Assembly: GCF_902497555.1 (NCBI RefSeq) | Contig: NZ_CABVGP010000004.1 | Location: forward strand, 413,775-477,774 | Reading direction: 5' to 3' | DNA length: 64,000 nucleotides | DNA from: Amycolatopsis camponoti | Lineage (GTDB): Bacteria > Actinomycetota > Actinomycetes > Mycobacteriales > Pseudonocardiaceae | In this document: piece after piece, positions 63,980-64,000 of the stretch | Layout of the letters: every line of letters begins with the position of its first letter | How positions within the stretch are numbered: the stretch's first letter is position 1 | Program-made: the position numbers and the translations under genes | Notes under the pieces: generated by a model | What the model was told of the DNA's origin: nothing | The model's input: only the letters and a program-made list of their open reading frames with translations | The model's database searches: none

Positions 63980-64000
63980 GGTCAGCGCTCGCGTTTCAGC

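Overview
The window is very GC-rich, uses many GTG starts, and packs genes with 1- to 4-base stop/start overlaps. Gene content points to a mycolata-related actinomycete, most likely Pseudonocardiaceae (Amycolatopsis-like). The support is mycobacteria-like synteny (pgsA-type gene, gcvH, garA, ftsR, a DUF151 gene, a ResR-like gene, gcvP; and acn followed by a RipA-like hydrolase), ergothioneine genes, EspG and DUF3558 proteins, and cysteine-free ribosomal protein paralogues. The genus is inferred from content only; no marker gene was compared.

Layout. 1-4403: a plus-strand sphingolipid-degradation cassette (ceramidase C-terminus, secreted sphingomyelinase, MFS carrier, sphingosine-1-phosphate-lyase-like enzyme). 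4408-7561: a minus-strand MarR / DHA2 pump / dienelactone hydrolase / DUF6295 operon. 7683-11435: a divergent zinc-starvation locus in which a CobW GTPase, cysteine-free L32 and L31 and an MRF-like GTPase face cysteine-free L28, L33, S14 and S18. 11647-18544: CysG-type siroheme/cobalamin methyltransferase, a P-loop protein, an alpha/beta hydrolase, a dienoyl-CoA isomerase plus acyl-CoA synthetase, and two paralogous lipoproteins. 18558-27274: the glycine-cleavage/GarA block, with a MerR-thioredoxin-TetR insertion and a tandem glycine riboswitch before gcvP. 27280-33417: LuxR regulator, a decapitated secreted-protein gene, and an envelope-glycan group (epimerase, GT-C/GT2 fusion, GtrA, SQD1-like sulfoquinovose synthase). 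33461-37935: SnoaL-like protein, small ORF, XRE regulator, a probable AKR pseudoenzyme and a repeat-rich membrane-anchored protein. 38055-42703: DNA-glycosylase-like gene, two CNNM/CorC membrane proteins, a DinB-type protein and the aconitase repressor AcnR. 42881-46041: a type VII secretion accessory island without the secretion machine. 46119-54292: proline iminopeptidase, amino-acid dehydrogenase with divergent LysR, egtABCD and a Ddn-like reductase. 54410-63979: secreted TAP-type peptidase, TetR/hydrolase pair around a perfect palindrome, MgtC, hydrolase remnant, aconitase, NlpC/P60 hydrolase and a methyltransferase.

The most notable regulatory reading is that the TetR protein at 42122-42703 looks like AcnR, although acn lies 16 kb away; both promoters carry a 15/16 match to the corynebacterial AcnR operator. 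Other points of interest are a shared ATTAC-N7-GTAAT palindrome around the XRE regulator, two copies of a long intergenic hairpin family, and several enzymes that lack canonical catalytic residues. No tRNA, rRNA, CRISPR array, insertion sequence or prophage was recognised.
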